From Vibrio splendidus (GTDB lineage Bacteria > Pseudomonadota > Gammaproteobacteria > Enterobacterales > Vibrionaceae): a DNA stretch of 64,000 nucleotides. Below the pieces are notes generated by a model, which was not told the origin of the DNA, ran no database searches, and saw only the letters and a program-made list of their open reading frames with translations. Shown here one piece after another: positions 16,993-31,478 of the stretch. How positions within the stretch are numbered: the first letter of the stretch is position 1; each line of letters opens with the position of its first letter. The stretch is taken from the NCBI RefSeq assembly GCF_024347615.1, contig NZ_AP025508.1:3782001-3846000 (forward strand). Direction: 5' to 3'. The position numbers were made by a program, and so were the translations under genes.

Positions 16993-18783
16993 ATGCACAA
17001 TATCACTGCTGAACGCGTTGCTGCAGTTCGAACTTGGCTTGAAACAAACAACCTAGATGCCGTTATCATTCCACATGAAGACGAATATCTAGGTGAATAC
17101 GTTCCCGCTCATAACGAGCGACTTCATTGGTTAACAGGTTTTACTGGCTCTGCAGGTGCCGCTGTTATCACTCGTGATACTGCTGCTATTTTTGTTGATG
17201 GTCGCTACACCGTTCAGGTTCGTAAGCAGGTACCAGCAGAGTTATTTGAGTATCGCCACCTTATTGAAGAACCGGCTTTAGATTGGATCATCAATTCATT
17301 GCCACAAGGCAGTAAGGTTGCATTCGACCCACGCATGCACACCGCAGCTTGGTTGAAAGGCGCACAAGCAAAACTAGCGGAGAAAGTTGAGCTAACAACG
17401 TTATCAGAAAACCCGATTGATGAGCTTTGGTCTGACCGTCCTGAGCCTGTTGTATCTGATGTTCGCCTAATGGCAACAGACGCCGTTGGCCAATCAAGTG
17501 ACAGCAAACGCGCAGAGATTGCTGGCTTACTAAAAGCCAAAGGTGCTGATGCCGCTATCCTTACCGAGCTTGACTCAATATGTTGGTTGCTCAACATTCG
17601 TGGTTTGGACGTATCACGCCTACCTGTTGTGTTGTCCAACGCGATCATTCACGCCGATGAAAGCGTCGATTTCTTCCTAGACCCAGCACGCATCCCGGCG
17701 GGCTTTGAATCTCACGTTGGTAATGGTATTCGCGTTTCTCACCCATCAGAGCTTGAAGCGCGTCTTCAGTCTCTAGAAGGTAACAATGTGTCTGTCGATT
17801 CAGGCACCAGTAACGCTTGGTACACGCTTGTTCTACAAAATGCTGGCGCTCACATCATTGAAGCAGCAGACCCATGTCTAATGCCAAAAGCCGCTAAAAA
17901 CGAAACTGAAATTGCGGGTATGAAGGCGTGTCACATTCGTGATGGTGTTGCGATGGCGAAGTTCCTATCTTGGATTGATGCAGAAGTCGCGCAAGGTAAT
18001 CTGCACAACGAAGCTGTGCTAGCAGACAAAGTACAATCATTCCGCGAGCAAGACCCAACGCTGATGGACCTAAGTTTTGACACGATTTCAGCAGCAGGCG
18101 GCAACGCAGCAATGTGTCACTACAACCACGAGAACCAACCTGAACCAGGTCAGTTGGAGATGAATACTCTGTACCTAGTCGATTCAGGTGGCCAGTACCT
18201 AGACGGCACAACGGACATCACTCGCACTATCGCAATTGGTCAGCCAAGCGACGAAATGATCCAGCAGTTCACGCTAGCACTTAAAGGTCATATCGGTATC
18301 GCGCGTGCACGTTTCCCACAGGGTACTCGTGGTTTCCAACTTGATATCCTAGCTCGCCAACACTTATGGGCTGAAGGCTTCGACTACGACCACGGTACTG
18401 GTCACGGTGTTGGTCATTTCCTAAGTGTTCATGAAGGCCCACAAAGCATCTCTAAGAAGCTGATCGACGTACCTCTAGTTGAAGGTATGGTGTTATCGAA
18501 CGAGCCGGGTTACTACCGTGCTGATGAATTTGGTATCCGAATCGAAAACCTAGAGCTCGTGGTTGAACTGCCAACTCAAGGTGATTTCTCAGTACTAACC
18601 TTTGAGTCGCTAACACGTTGCCCTATCGATAAGCGCAACATCAATGTTGATTTGCTAACACGACCTGAACTGGCGTGGCTGAACGACTACCATCAGAAAG
18701 TATGGAACGATGTTAGCCCATTAGTTGAAGGTGATACGCTGGAATGGCTACGCCAATCAACAACACCACTTGCTCACGCTTAA
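16993..18783 (+). CDS. Xaa-Pro aminopeptidase (aminopeptidase P family)
   Basis: 596-residue cytosolic M24B metallopeptidase that removes residues ahead of proline. The long form has two N-terminal creatinase-like domains followed by the pita-bread catalytic domain. Metal ligands lie in DSGGQYLDGTTDITR (two Asp), TGHGVGHFLSVHEGP (His), NEPGYY (Glu) and IRIENL (Glu). This is the three-domain architecture of eukaryotic APP1 rather than the 440-residue E. coli PepP. AAGGAT precedes the start. A terminator shared with the thi operon follows. Confidence 0.93.
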   Translation: MHNITAERVAAVRTWLETNNLDAVIIPHEDEYLGEYVPAHNERLHWLTGFTGSAGAAVITRDTAAIFVDGRYTVQVRKQVPAELFEYRHLIEEPALDWIINSLPQGSKVAFDPRMHTAAWLKGAQAKLAEKVELTTLSENPIDELWSDRPEPVVSDVRLMATDAVGQSSDSKRAEIAGLLKAKGADAAILTELDSICWLLNIRGLDVSRLPVVLSNAIIHADESVDFFLDPARIPAGFESHVGNGIRVSHPSELEARLQSLEGNNVSVDSGTSNAWYTLVLQNAGAHIIEAADPCLMPKAAKNETEIAGMKACHIRDGVAMAKFLSWIDAEVAQGNLHNEAVLADKVQSFREQDPTLMDLSFDTISAAGGNAAMCHYNHENQPEPGQLEMNTLYLVDSGGQYLDGTTDITRTIAIGQPSDEMIQQFTLALKGHIGIARARFPQGTRGFQLDILARQHLWAEGFDYDHGTGHGVGHFLSVHEGPQSISKKLIDVPLVEGMVLSNEPGYYRADEFGIRIENLELVVELPTQGDFSVLTFESLTRCPIDKRNINVDLLTRPELAWLNDYHQKVWNDVSPLVEGDTLEWLRQSTTPLAHA

Positions 18784-18850
18784 TGCCTTGCTCGACAGAT
18801 AACTGAACCAAAACGAGCTTGCTAGGTTAATAAGTTAAATAGCAAATAGC

Positions 18851-18880
18851 AAAACGGCTACCCAAAGGTAGCCGTTTTTA
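18851..18880. terminator. Bidirectional terminator between the aminopeptidase and thiH
   Basis: AAAACGGCTACC, loop CAAA, GGTAGCCGTTTT then T-rich. It ends both the aminopeptidase message and the thi operon. Confidence 0.88.
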
Positions 18881-18934
18881 TTTGCCTGTATCATTACATC
18901 GATGTTTCACGTGGAACATCAACCAATATGTTGA

Positions 18935-20062
18935 TTAACCAGAATAGGCACTGTGCCAGTCTCGCCACACTGGGTCGAAACCACGCTGACGAATCATAGA
19001 CTCAACATCAGCAGCACTTCTCTCGTCACTGATCTCAAACTGCTCGAGTTCTTCCTCACCCGAAGCATAACCACCGGGTTGGGTTTTCGAAGCTGCCGAC
19101 ATACTGGTGATACCCAAAGGCAACACGTTATCGCGGAAAGTTGCCGATTCACGGGTCGAAAGGGATAACTCGACCTCAGGATTCAAGAGTCGATATGCGC
19201 AGATAAGCTGAACCAGCTGTTTATCGTTCATGATTGATTTAGGCTGTAATCCACCACCAGAGTCTCCACCCTCACACGGACGAAGACGTGGGAATGAAAT
19301 TGAGTAACGTGTTTGCCAATAAGTACGCTCTAAGTAATCTAAGTGAGCAGCAACAAAAAAGCAGTCGGTTCGCCAATCTTCCAAACCAATCAAGGCACCA
19401 ATACCTATCTTATCGATCCCCGCTTTTGCCAAGCGATCTGGGGTTTCAAGACGGTATTCAAAATCCATTTTATTGCCACGTAGATGATGCTCAGCGTAAG
19501 TTCTTGGCTGATAAGTCTCTTGGTAAACCATAACAGCATCTAGGCCGAGAGTTTTAAGCTCTGCGTAATCATGTTGATCAAGCGGCTGCACTTCCATCGC
19601 TAGGTAGTTGAATTGCTTTTTGATATTCGGCAACACCTGTCGAAAGTAATTCATCCCGACCTTAGTTTCATGTTCACCGGTGACTAACAAAACGCTATCG
19701 AACTTCATCTTTTTGATAGCCGCACTTTCGGCATCAATTTCATCCAAAGTAAGCGTGCGACGTTTGATACGGTTCTCCATTGAGAAGCCACAATACGTGC
19801 ACGCATTAGCGCATAGATTCGAGAGGTACAAAGGAATGTAAAGCGACATTGTATTGCCAAATCGCTTACGAGTTAGCGCCAACGACTGTTGTGCCATCTG
19901 CTCTAAGTAAGGTTCTGCCGCCGGAGAGATCAGAGCCTTAAAGTCTTCTAAGTCACGTTTGGGTTTACTCAGAGCGCGTTCAACATCCGCTGCCGTTTTA
20001 CTGAAGATAGACATACCAATGTCATCCCAGTTGAGCTGTTTAAATCGATCAACAAACGTCAT
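18935..20062 (-). CDS. thiH: 2-iminoacetate synthase ThiH
   Basis: 375-residue radical-SAM enzyme that splits tyrosine to dehydroglycine for the thiazole half of thiamine. The 4Fe-4S cluster motif is Cys84-x3-Cys88-x2-Cys91 (LCANACTYCGF). The SAM/GGDS-like block is CEGGDSGG. Length matches E. coli ThiH. It is the last gene of thiCEFSGH, eight bases after thiG. Use of ThiH (tyrosine) instead of ThiO (glycine oxidase) fits a facultative anaerobe. Confidence 0.96.
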   Translation of the reverse strand: MTFVDRFKQLNWDDIGMSIFSKTAADVERALSKPKRDLEDFKALISPAAEPYLEQMAQQSLALTRKRFGNTMSLYIPLYLSNLCANACTYCGFSMENRIKRRTLTLDEIDAESAAIKKMKFDSVLLVTGEHETKVGMNYFRQVLPNIKKQFNYLAMEVQPLDQHDYAELKTLGLDAVMVYQETYQPRTYAEHHLRGNKMDFEYRLETPDRLAKAGIDKIGIGALIGLEDWRTDCFFVAAHLDYLERTYWQTRYSISFPRLRPCEGGDSGGGLQPKSIMNDKQLVQLICAYRLLNPEVELSLSTRESATFRDNVLPLGITSMSAASKTQPGGYASGEEELEQFEISDERSAADVESMIRQRGFDPVWRDWHSAYSG

Positions 20063-20069
20063 AGGGACA

Positions 20070-20834
20070 CTACTCGTCTAGAAATGAAGTTAACGGGCTC
20101 GAAGCAACCGCGTGAGATACTTTTCCTGCAAGCCCAGCAAGGTAAGCCATACGACCCGCTTCAACTGCCAGCTTAAAGGCAATCGCCATATCGACGGGTT
20201 GTTGAGAAGCCGCAATCGCAGTATTCACTAACACAGCGTCTGCGCCCATTTCCATTGCACGAGCAGCATGCGATGGTGCGCCTATGCCTGCATCCACAAT
20301 CACAGGGACATTCGCTTGGTCGATAATGATCTCTAAAAAGTCTGCAGACGCAATACCCTTATTTGAACCAATAGGTGCGCCCAGCGGCATAACTGCAGCG
20401 CAACCCACCTCTTCCAAGCGTTTACACAATACTGGATCGGCATGGCAGTAAGGCAACACAACAAAACCATCTTTAACCAGTTGCTCAGCAGCTTTAAGCG
20501 TCTCAATTGGGTCTGGCATCAAGTACTTTGGATCTGGGTGAATTTCCAGTTTAAGCCAGTTTGTGCCTAGCGCTTCACGAGCCAAATGCGCAGCAAAGAC
20601 GGCATCTTTTGCACTCTTCGCCCCAGAGGTATTCGGTAGCAAGTTCACGCCAGCATCAATGATTGGTTGTAAAATGTCGTCTTGCTCAGAGCGAATATCG
20701 ACTCTCTTCAACGCCATGGTTGCCAGTTGCGAACCTGAAGCTTCAATAGCACTCGCCATCAAATGCTTGTTTGCGAACTTCCCGGTTCCAGTGAAGAGTC
20801 GTGATTGAAACGTTTTATCAGCGATAGTTAACAT
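20070..20834 (-). CDS. thiG: Thiazole synthase ThiG
   Basis: 254-residue TIM-barrel enzyme that joins deoxyxylulose phosphate, dehydroglycine and ThiS-thiocarboxylate sulfur into the thiazole ring. The Schiff-base lysine is Lys95 in [10 protein letters not shown]. Phosphate-binding segments are [20 protein letters not shown] and DAVLVNTAI. It starts two bases after thiS and forms the working complex with ThiH. Confidence 0.97.
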   Translation of the reverse strand: MLTIADKTFQSRLFTGTGKFANKHLMASAIEASGSQLATMALKRVDIRSEQDDILQPIIDAGVNLLPNTSGAKSAKDAVFAAHLAREALGTNWLKLEIHPDPKYLMPDPIETLKAAEQLVKDGFVVLPYCHADPVLCKRLEEVGCAAVMPLGAPIGSNKGIASADFLEIIIDQANVPVIVDAGIGAPSHAARAMEMGADAVLVNTAIAASQQPVDMAIAFKLAVEAGRMAYLAGLAGKVSHAVASSPLTSFLDE

Positions 20835-20836
20835 GG

Positions 20837-21046
20837 TTAGCCTCCTGCAATGGCTTGGAAAAGAGAAATAGCATCGCCTTCATTGACGACAGTTTGTTGC
20901 CACTGGCTGCGCGGGACAACCGCATTATTGATTGCAAATACACAACCTAGATCAGGTAATGATAGAGCTTGGATAATGTCCGCTAGAGACGACAAGTGCG
21001 CGACCTGTTCTGGTTGCTCGTTTATAGAGATCGTTATATGACTCAT
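20837..21046 (-). CDS. thiS: Sulfur carrier protein ThiS
   Basis: 69-residue ubiquitin-like protein ending in the required Gly-Gly ([10 protein letters not shown]). ThiF adenylates this end and it then carries sulfur as a thiocarboxylate to ThiG. It overlaps the thiF stop by four bases, so the two are translationally coupled. Confidence 0.96.
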   Translation of the reverse strand: MSHITISINEQPEQVAHLSSLADIIQALSLPDLGCVFAINNAVVPRSQWQQTVVNEGDAISLFQAIAGG

Positions 21047-21825
21047 TGGATTTCTTCTTCTAAATGCTTAACTGCAGACGCACTGCACACGGGACATTCA
21101 CTATCTTGAGTGACCATTAAATTTTGCCAATTCATCGTTTGGCCATCGAACAGTTTGAGCTGGTGTGTTGCTACCTGAAACTCACCACGAGTTAAACGTT
21201 GAATAGCAGCCAAAGCTTGAAGGTTCCCTATCGTGCCAACAACTGGGCCTATGATGCCGCTATCACTACAACGAGTCGTTTGCGGATGGTGACTGAACGG
21301 GAATAAACAGTGATAGCACCCTTTCTGCTTCTGATAATCAAAGACAATAAACTGACCTTTCCAGCCGATCGCAGAACCAGAAATCAAAGGCGTACTGCTG
21401 CCAAAACATGCTTGGTTAACCTGCTGGCGCGACTCAAAGTTGTCAGTACAATCCAACACCAAATCAGCGAGCATCACCTCAAGCTCAAGTTGGCTTTGAG
21501 TCATTCGCTTATTGATGGTTCTTACTTGGCTTCGACCATTAAGCTCACTCAGTTGTTGCTTCAGAGCTTCAACCTTAGGTGAACCTAACTGACTTTCCTT
21601 GAACGCTACCTGTCGTTGCAGGTTAGACGAATCCACACAGTCATCATCAACCAATACGATTTTTCCGACACCGGAAGCAGCAAGATAGAGAGCTGCTGCA
21701 TTTCCTAAGCCACCACAACCGATGACCAACACATGGCTATCTAATAGATTGCGTTGCCCTTGCTCACCCACTTCAGGTAACGCAATTTGTCGTTGATAAC
21801 GAATAAACTCAAAATCACTCAGCAT
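21043..21825 (-). CDS. thiF: ThiS adenylyltransferase ThiF
   Basis: 260-residue E1-like enzyme of the MoeB/ThiF family. The nucleotide loop is VIGCGGLGNAAALYLA (residues 34-49). The adenylation arginine and aspartate blocks follow (DDDCVDSSNLQRQV). Zinc cysteines are CYHC and a C-terminal CPVC. It activates the ThiS C-terminus with ATP. It overlaps the end of thiE by eleven bases. Confidence 0.96.
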   Translation of the reverse strand: MLSDFEFIRYQRQIALPEVGEQGQRNLLDSHVLVIGCGGLGNAAALYLAASGVGKIVLVDDDCVDSSNLQRQVAFKESQLGSPKVEALKQQLSELNGRSQVRTINKRMTQSQLELEVMLADLVLDCTDNFESRQQVNQACFGSSTPLISGSAIGWKGQFIVFDYQKQKGCYHCLFPFSHHPQTTRCSDSGIIGPVVGTIGNLQALAAIQRLTRGEFQVATHQLKLFDGQTMNWQNLMVTQDSECPVCSASAVKHLEEEIQ

Positions 21826-23106
21826 AGCTAGGCTCCTGCATAACCTCTTCTTTGAGAGCTGGAGGTTTAGGTGCCATCAGTTTTTCGAAAAATTCGATCA
21901 CCTTTTTGGGGTCTTCCGCTAATGTAATCGCACGAACAACCGCCAAACTCGACACCCCACAATCCCACACCTGCTCAGCTGTCGATTGGTCAATACCACC
22001 AATAGCAACCGTCGGATAACCGGTGAGTTGCTCTGTGTATGGGATAGTATCAATCAGCTGTTGATACAGAGATAAGCGAACTAAACCCTGAGGCTTTGAT
22101 GGCATCTGTTTAGTTGTTGTTGGGAAAATGTGCCCTAGCGCAATATAGCTTGGATTGATTTGAACAATGCGTAGCAACTCGTAATAGCCATGAGTCGAGA
22201 GACCAATCTTTATACCCGCAAGGCTCAACTGTGAGAGGTTTGATTCTTCAATATCCTCTTGCCCCAAATGAACACCAAAAGCGTCATGCTTGAGTGCAAG
22301 TTGCCAGTAATCATTGATAAAAACTTGAGCGTTGTACTCACGACCAAGTTCGATAGATCGTGCGACTTGTAGTTCTAAGTCCGTTTGCTGTGGGTTCTTA
22401 ATACGTAGTTGGACAGTGTTGATTCCAAGCTTGAGCAATCTTTCGATCCACTCAACATCATCAACCACAGGGTATAAACCGAGGCTACTCTTACTCAACT
22501 CAGGAAAAGAAAGTGATGTCCCTTGGTTAGCCCAACCTACGCTTATGTCCAATCGTTGATCTTCAAGAACAGGGATAGGAAAGTTTTGGTAATGTGCTGG
22601 CCATGTTCCACGTGAAACATTGGACGCTGCGCGAGCTAAAACTAGTGCGTCTTCTAATGGGAATTCCAGCGCCAACAAAGTAAGTAACCAAGCAAAGTGG
22701 CCGCGATTATCTAACTCCTGATGAGCTGTAGTGCCACTCTTGATAGCACGGCTAGCACCCAGGTGTGACCAGATATCCAGTACAGCTGAATCATCTGAAA
22801 CACCGATATAAATGGTATTCGGAGTTTGTGTAAAGGCATCACAAACGTCAGCTAGCGCGACTGAATTGCTGTAATCAACAACATGGTTCAGTTCTGCTAG
22901 CTGACACACCGTCAATGAATCAAGATCATGAGCGAAGCCAATAGATAACGCCTGCTGAGAATCAACGATAGAGAAGTATTGAGTTGGGCTTACACCCAAC
23001 TCAACCGCATCAGTTGCCAAGCCTTGTCGCTTAGCAACCAATAGACAGTTCTGCACCTCTCCCGTTAACTCAATATTTTGAGATGGGATTAGTATCTTCA
23101 CTGTCA

Positions 23107-23107
<1 letters not shown>
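21815..23107 (-). CDS. thiE: Thiamine phosphate synthase ThiE with an extra N-terminal domain
   Basis: 430 residues, twice the usual 210. The C-terminal half (about residues 208-415) is a complete ThiE that joins HMP-pyrophosphate and thiazole phosphate: pyrophosphate and substrate residues lie in TVQLRIK, FINDYWQLAL, VHLGQED, LSTHGYYE, GHIFPTTTK and VAIGGI. The first 205 residues look like a degenerate HMP-phosphate kinase (ThiD, ribokinase fold): LALEFPLEDALVLARAASNV sits where ThiD has its final helix, but the catalytic G-T-G-C segment is replaced by NRGHFAW. I infer a non-catalytic or regulatory domain. It overlaps thiC by one base. Confidence 0.9.
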
Positions 23108-25074
<1,967 letters not shown>

Positions 25075-25195
25075 TTAGCCATTATTTATAGGGATAAAAA
25101 TGCTTGACGGATTAGATGCTACAAGAGGGATCACGGTAAGAAATACAGTTGTGATCTGGAGATAGATCTCTAGAAGGATTCTAGTTAGATATCTA

Positions 25196-25280
25196 CTCTT
25201 GTTCCCTTCGCAGGTATTAGCCTGATCAGGTTCAACGGATCCCGAGTTAACGGTCTCAGCCATATGGCACTCCGACAAGT
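25196..25280 (-). promoter_or_regulatory. TPP riboswitch (THI box) of the thi operon
   Basis: On the minus strand the leader contains TCGGAGTGCC, the pyrimidine sensor GGCTGAGACC, the CCGTTGAACCTGATC block and the pyrophosphate sensor GGCTAATACCTGCGAAGGGA. These are the invariant parts of the thiamine-pyrophosphate aptamer, in the right order. It lies about 140 bases before thiC, so thiamine pyrophosphate should shut off thiCEFSGH. Confidence 0.97.
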
Positions 25281-25292
25281 TCGATCGAGTAT

Positions 25293-25320
25293 ATAAAAAC
25301 GGCTTGGATAAACCAAGCCG
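25293..25320 (-). terminator. Rho-independent terminator of crcB
   Basis: CGGCTTGG, loop, CCAAGCCG, followed on the minus strand by TTTTTA. It separates crcB from the thi riboswitch, so thi transcription must start between here and the aptamer. Confidence 0.88.
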
Positions 25321-25346
25321 AGTTGTTAACAAATCGTAAGAAAGTT

Positions 25347-25730
25347 TTAAGACTTTATCAAAAGTTGGAAGCCGATCCATGCGGCTGAAATACTGAGTAC
25401 CACGTTGAGTAGCACATTGAGTCCCATCTTAAAGAAAGCGCCCTGCTGCATAAGAAGTACGTTATCCATCGAAAATGTAGAAAATGTCGTCAGTGCTCCT
25501 AGGAAACCAAGACCGATGATCTGTCTCCATGGTTCTGTCGCAACCATTTCATTCTCAAACGCAGCGATGAGCAATCCCATAATTAAAGAACCAATTACGT
25601 TAACAGTCAGCGTACCATAAGGAAAACCACGCCCTAGCATTACCACACATAACTCTGAAATCAAATAACGCGAACAAGCACCAAATGCGCCACCAATGGC
25701 AATAAAACCTAAAATAGATAACTGACCCAT
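25347..25730 (-). CDS. crcB: Fluoride exporter CrcB (Fluc)
   Basis: 127-residue four-helix membrane protein forming dual-topology fluoride channels. Family marks are GGAFGACSRYLIS, YGTLTVNVIGSLIMG (conserved Asn) and LGFLGALTTFSTFSMDN (phenylalanine box and TTFSTFS). The ATG at 25730 follows GGGAGG; a TTG four codons earlier is the ribosome site itself. No fluoride riboswitch is visible upstream. Confidence 0.95.
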   Translation of the reverse strand: MGQLSILGFIAIGGAFGACSRYLISELCVVMLGRGFPYGTLTVNVIGSLIMGLLIAAFENEMVATEPWRQIIGLGFLGALTTFSTFSMDNVLLMQQGAFFKMGLNVLLNVVLSISAAWIGFQLLIKS

Positions 25731-25830
25731 GAATCCTCCCAAACAATAATCCCTATATTCTAGCTTTAACGCCGATAAAAGCGAGGGTAGAAACTAAGAA
25801 TGCATGCGCAAATATTAAACGTTACAGGTG

Positions 25831-27213
25831 TCACTTAACTTCAATGTATCCCATTAAACCCGTTTTCATGTGTTCTATAACATGACAGTGGTACATCCAG
25901 CGGCCAGGGTTATCTGCAACAAATGCAGCTTTAGCTCGGCCGTTTTTTCCAAGTAACACTGTATCGGTATGGAAAGGCTCTTCAACTTTCTTCCCATCAA
26001 GTTCCAATACAGTGAATGTATGACCGTGAATATGGATCGGGTGATGGTATTGGGTGACGTTCTTTAGATCGAATATGTAAGTCTTACCTAACTCTAAAAT
26101 CGTCAACGGCTCAGGAATATTGTCTTTGCTCATCCCTTCCCATGCTCTTTTATTAGTAAGCCAAAACTTAGGCATCGATTTACCATCTTTAGAAACTGGT
26201 GATACCGCACCTTCCCACTCGAACACAAAATCGATCTCTTCAGCATTAGGAAGATCTAGATTAGGTACAGGGTTAAGAGGCAACAATGGCAATAAACGCC
26301 CTTCAGTAAGGGGGGAATCTACTACCTCGAACTCACATAAAGAGAAAGGAAAGCGGCCCTTCATTTGAAGAACATTAACTCGCTCGCCTACTTTGGGCGC
26401 TATCAGTCCAATATCCACGCGCATCCCTGGGCCGATTTTATGTTGAGTAAGTTTATATGGCGTCTTTACAGGATTACCATCAATGGCAATCACCCATGCC
26501 TCAGCCCCTTCGACAGCAATAGGATAAGTGATCGTATTATCGACATTCGCGATACGCAGTCGAGTCGTTGCGTGCTGCTTTAATTGGTACACAGGTTCAT
26601 GAACACCATTGACGCTACTCCACTCTCCTGGAGTTCCCATACGAGCACTAAGTCGTGGAATCATTAAGTCTTTCCATTGACCCTGTTTATCGATGTGCCA
26701 ATGCTTAAGCATCAGTGCATGCTCTTCATCAAACTGCACGGGAGTGCTTTCTTCTACGATAATTAGCCCAACCAAACCCATACCAAGTTGTTTAACGCTA
26801 TTCATATGTGGGTGATACCAAAATGTGCCAGCATCTGGCGGCGTAAACTCATAAATGAATGTTTCACCTGGCATGATCGGTGGCTGACTTAAGAAGGGAA
26901 CACCGTCCATTTCGATAGGAATTCTTAAGCCATGCCAATGGATAGTCGTCGGCTCTGATAGCTTATTCGTAAAACGAATTGTGACCTTTTCACCTTGTCG
27001 ACATCGAATCGTTGGTGCTGGAATCTGACCATTAAAGCCTAGAATATTAGTCTCAAACCCCGTCACGAGTTCAGCGGTTGAAGGCACTGCCGTTAAGTCA
27101 TAAACATACTTTCCTTGTTCATCAACCGCCCGTTTCATAGAGCAAGCAGGCAGTACAGTGAGTGCAGGTATAGCGAGAGATGATTGAATAAACTTACGAC
27201 GGGAGATATCCAT
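25831..27213 (-). CDS. Tat-exported multicopper oxidase
   Basis: 460-residue periplasmic copper enzyme of the CueO/SufI-like group. A twin-arginine signal is at the start (SRRKFIQSS). The four copper-binding blocks are all intact: HWHGL, WYHPH, HPIHIHGHTF and the C-terminal HCHVIEHMKTGLM, which includes the type 1 copper ligands. The methionine-rich insert of E. coli CueO is missing, so whether it oxidises Cu(I), Fe(II) or organics is open. A Fur-like box upstream hints at an iron link. LPAC near residue 24 resembles a lipobox but has proline at an unusual position. Confidence 0.9.
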   Translation of the reverse strand: MDISRRKFIQSSLAIPALTVLPACSMKRAVDEQGKYVYDLTAVPSTAELVTGFETNILGFNGQIPAPTIRCRQGEKVTIRFTNKLSEPTTIHWHGLRIPIEMDGVPFLSQPPIMPGETFIYEFTPPDAGTFWYHPHMNSVKQLGMGLVGLIIVEESTPVQFDEEHALMLKHWHIDKQGQWKDLMIPRLSARMGTPGEWSSVNGVHEPVYQLKQHATTRLRIANVDNTITYPIAVEGAEAWVIAIDGNPVKTPYKLTQHKIGPGMRVDIGLIAPKVGERVNVLQMKGRFPFSLCEFEVVDSPLTEGRLLPLLPLNPVPNLDLPNAEEIDFVFEWEGAVSPVSKDGKSMPKFWLTNKRAWEGMSKDNIPEPLTILELGKTYIFDLKNVTQYHHPIHIHGHTFTVLELDGKKVEEPFHTDTVLLGKNGRAKAAFVADNPGRWMYHCHVIEHMKTGLMGYIEVK

Positions 27214-27257
27214 ATTTGTTGCCTTTTAGTAATAACGACCAAAATGTAACAAAATAT

Positions 27258-27272
27258 TGAGAATAATTCTCA
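27258..27272. promoter_or_regulatory. Fur-like box upstream of the multicopper oxidase
   Basis: TGAGAAT-A-ATTCTCA is a perfect 7-1-7 inverted repeat of the Fur/GATAAT type, 45 bases before the start of the oxidase gene. Binding and regulation are inferred. Confidence 0.6.
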
Positions 27273-27513
27273 TAAAGAAGCGTGGTTTGTGCTGTTGATT
27301 GTTTATAAAAGAGGCTGGGATAAGTAAGCACTTACCCTTCTATGGTCAAATATCATCCAAGGCAAGAAGTGACAGCTTAAATATCCCACATATAGAAAGC
27401 CAAAAGACCTTCCTGTTCGACTAGATCTTCGAACTACTACGGAAGCGTAAAGGTTCGAATATCAACATATCCAAATTGGTAGAATTAGGTAAACCATTAT
27501 AAGTCGAAGCTAA

Positions 27514-27561
27514 TAAAAAAAGGCTCCAACATTTCTGCCGGGACGCGTAGTCTGGAGCCTT
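27514..27561 (-). terminator. Second (distal) terminator of the rRNA operon
   Basis: On the minus strand AAGGCTCCA … TGGAGCCTT with a long loop is followed by seven T. It is a diverged copy of the proximal terminator at 27655. Confidence 0.75.
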
Positions 27562-27566
27562 ATATA

Positions 27567-27623
27567 TGACAGGGGTGGACTGAGCTGGCACTCCGGATAT
27601 TCGACCAGGCTGGCATTCCAGAT
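27567..27623 (-). repeat. Decayed copy of the tRNA-Trp 3' end and a repeated 15-mer
   Basis: The bases from 27567 (TGACAGGGGTGGA) repeat the end of tRNA-Trp (TGGCAGGGGTGGA) but no cloverleaf can be formed. Two imperfect 15-mers, GCTGGCACTCCGGAT at 27584 and GCTGGCATTCCAGAT at 27609, follow. The piece lies between the two terminators, suggesting an old tandem duplication of tRNA plus terminator that has since decayed. Confidence 0.5.
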
Positions 27624-27654
27624 CACGACATTGCTTCGTAGAAGCAATAGATGC

Positions 27655-27683
27655 AAAAAAGCCTCAGCATTTCTGCTGAGGCT
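27655..27683 (-). terminator. Proximal terminator of the rRNA operon
   Basis: On the minus strand AAGCCTCAGC, loop AGAAAT, GCTGAGGCTT runs into a T-tract. It lies eight bases beyond the tRNA-Trp CCA end. Confidence 0.88.
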
Positions 27684-27690
27684 TCGTATA

Positions 27691-27767
<77 letters not shown>

Positions 27768-27827
27768 AAAACTTTATCTTGCTTCAGATTCGAAAAAACC
27801 TCGCACTAGGCGAGGTTATCGAATAAG

Positions 27828-27904
27828 TGGCGGAGTGGACGGGACTCGAACCCGCGACCCCCGGCGTGACAGGCCGGTATTCTAACCAACTGAACTACCA
27901 CTCC
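27828..27904 (-). tRNA. tRNA-Asp (anticodon GTC)
   Basis: 77 bases with encoded CCA. Acceptor GGAGTGG/CCACTCC, anticodon GTC in CCGGCCTGTCACGCCGG, T-arm GCGGGTTCGAGTCCCGT. It lies between 5S rRNA and tRNA-Trp. Confidence 0.97.
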
Positions 27905-27970
27905 GCAGTGGTCAACTCACTAAGTGAGCGTCCATATCTCCAGGTCGGTCAACCTAAAGATTTAATTTAA

Positions 27971-28089
27971 AGCCTGGCGATGTCCTACTCTCACATGGGG
28001 AAACCCCACACTACCATCGGCGCTATTGTGTTTCACTTCTGAGTTCGGCATGGAATCAGGTGGGTCCACAATGCTATGGTCGCCAAGCA
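27971..28089 (-). rRNA. rrf: 5S ribosomal RNA
   Basis: About 119 bases. The minus strand begins TGCTTGGCGACCATAGC and ends ATCGCCAGGCT, pairing as helix I. Internal 5S landmarks such as CCGAACTCAGAAGTGAAAC are present. Exact ends are set by comparison with E. coli. Confidence 0.96.
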
Positions 28090-28182
28090 AATTTTAAAAT
28101 TCGGAAAGCTTATCTAAAAGTTATTTCTCTTCAAACTCATTCAAGGTCTGTCTTTGAGTCCACAAAACCCCTTGGGTGTTGT

Positions 28183-31076
<2,894 letters not shown>

Positions 31077-31345
31077 ATACAACCCGAAAGGGTTTCTATT
31101 TGCTTTCACTTTAAAAAGTGAAGACAAATAAGCGTATGGCAACTAACCAAGGTTTTTGGTTGTCATCAAGAAGGGTTAATTCTTAATGACTGTTTGCCGG
31201 ACTCAATTGTGAATCAAACTAAGTTTGATTCGAATACAAGACACTTGAATGTGTTTGTTGTGTCTATCTAATGAAAGATAAACATTGAGAACTTTTAAAT
31301 TTGATTGAATTACTCGTAAGTAATCAATCAGTCAGCTTTCCAAAT

Positions 31346-31357
31346 TGTTAAAGAGCA
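31346..31357 (-). promoter_or_regulatory. Spacer boxA antitermination element
   Basis: TGCTCTTTAACA on the minus strand, the exact boxA bound by NusB-S10, in the spacer before 23S. The remaining 23S-tRNA-Val spacer (31077-31478) holds small hairpins and no gene. Confidence 0.85.
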
Positions 31358-31478
31358 TGAGACTTTAAGAACCAGCGTTCTAAAATTCACATTTTCTAAA
31401 GACTCTCAGGGTCAAACATACCAACCAACGACAAAAGAAGTGGTTTGGATATGAATATAACCAAGAATTTTTAGAGAA

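Noticed and set aside
25731..25830. Possible fluoride riboswitch before crcB
   Set aside because: The conserved fluoride aptamer segments are not present in the leader.
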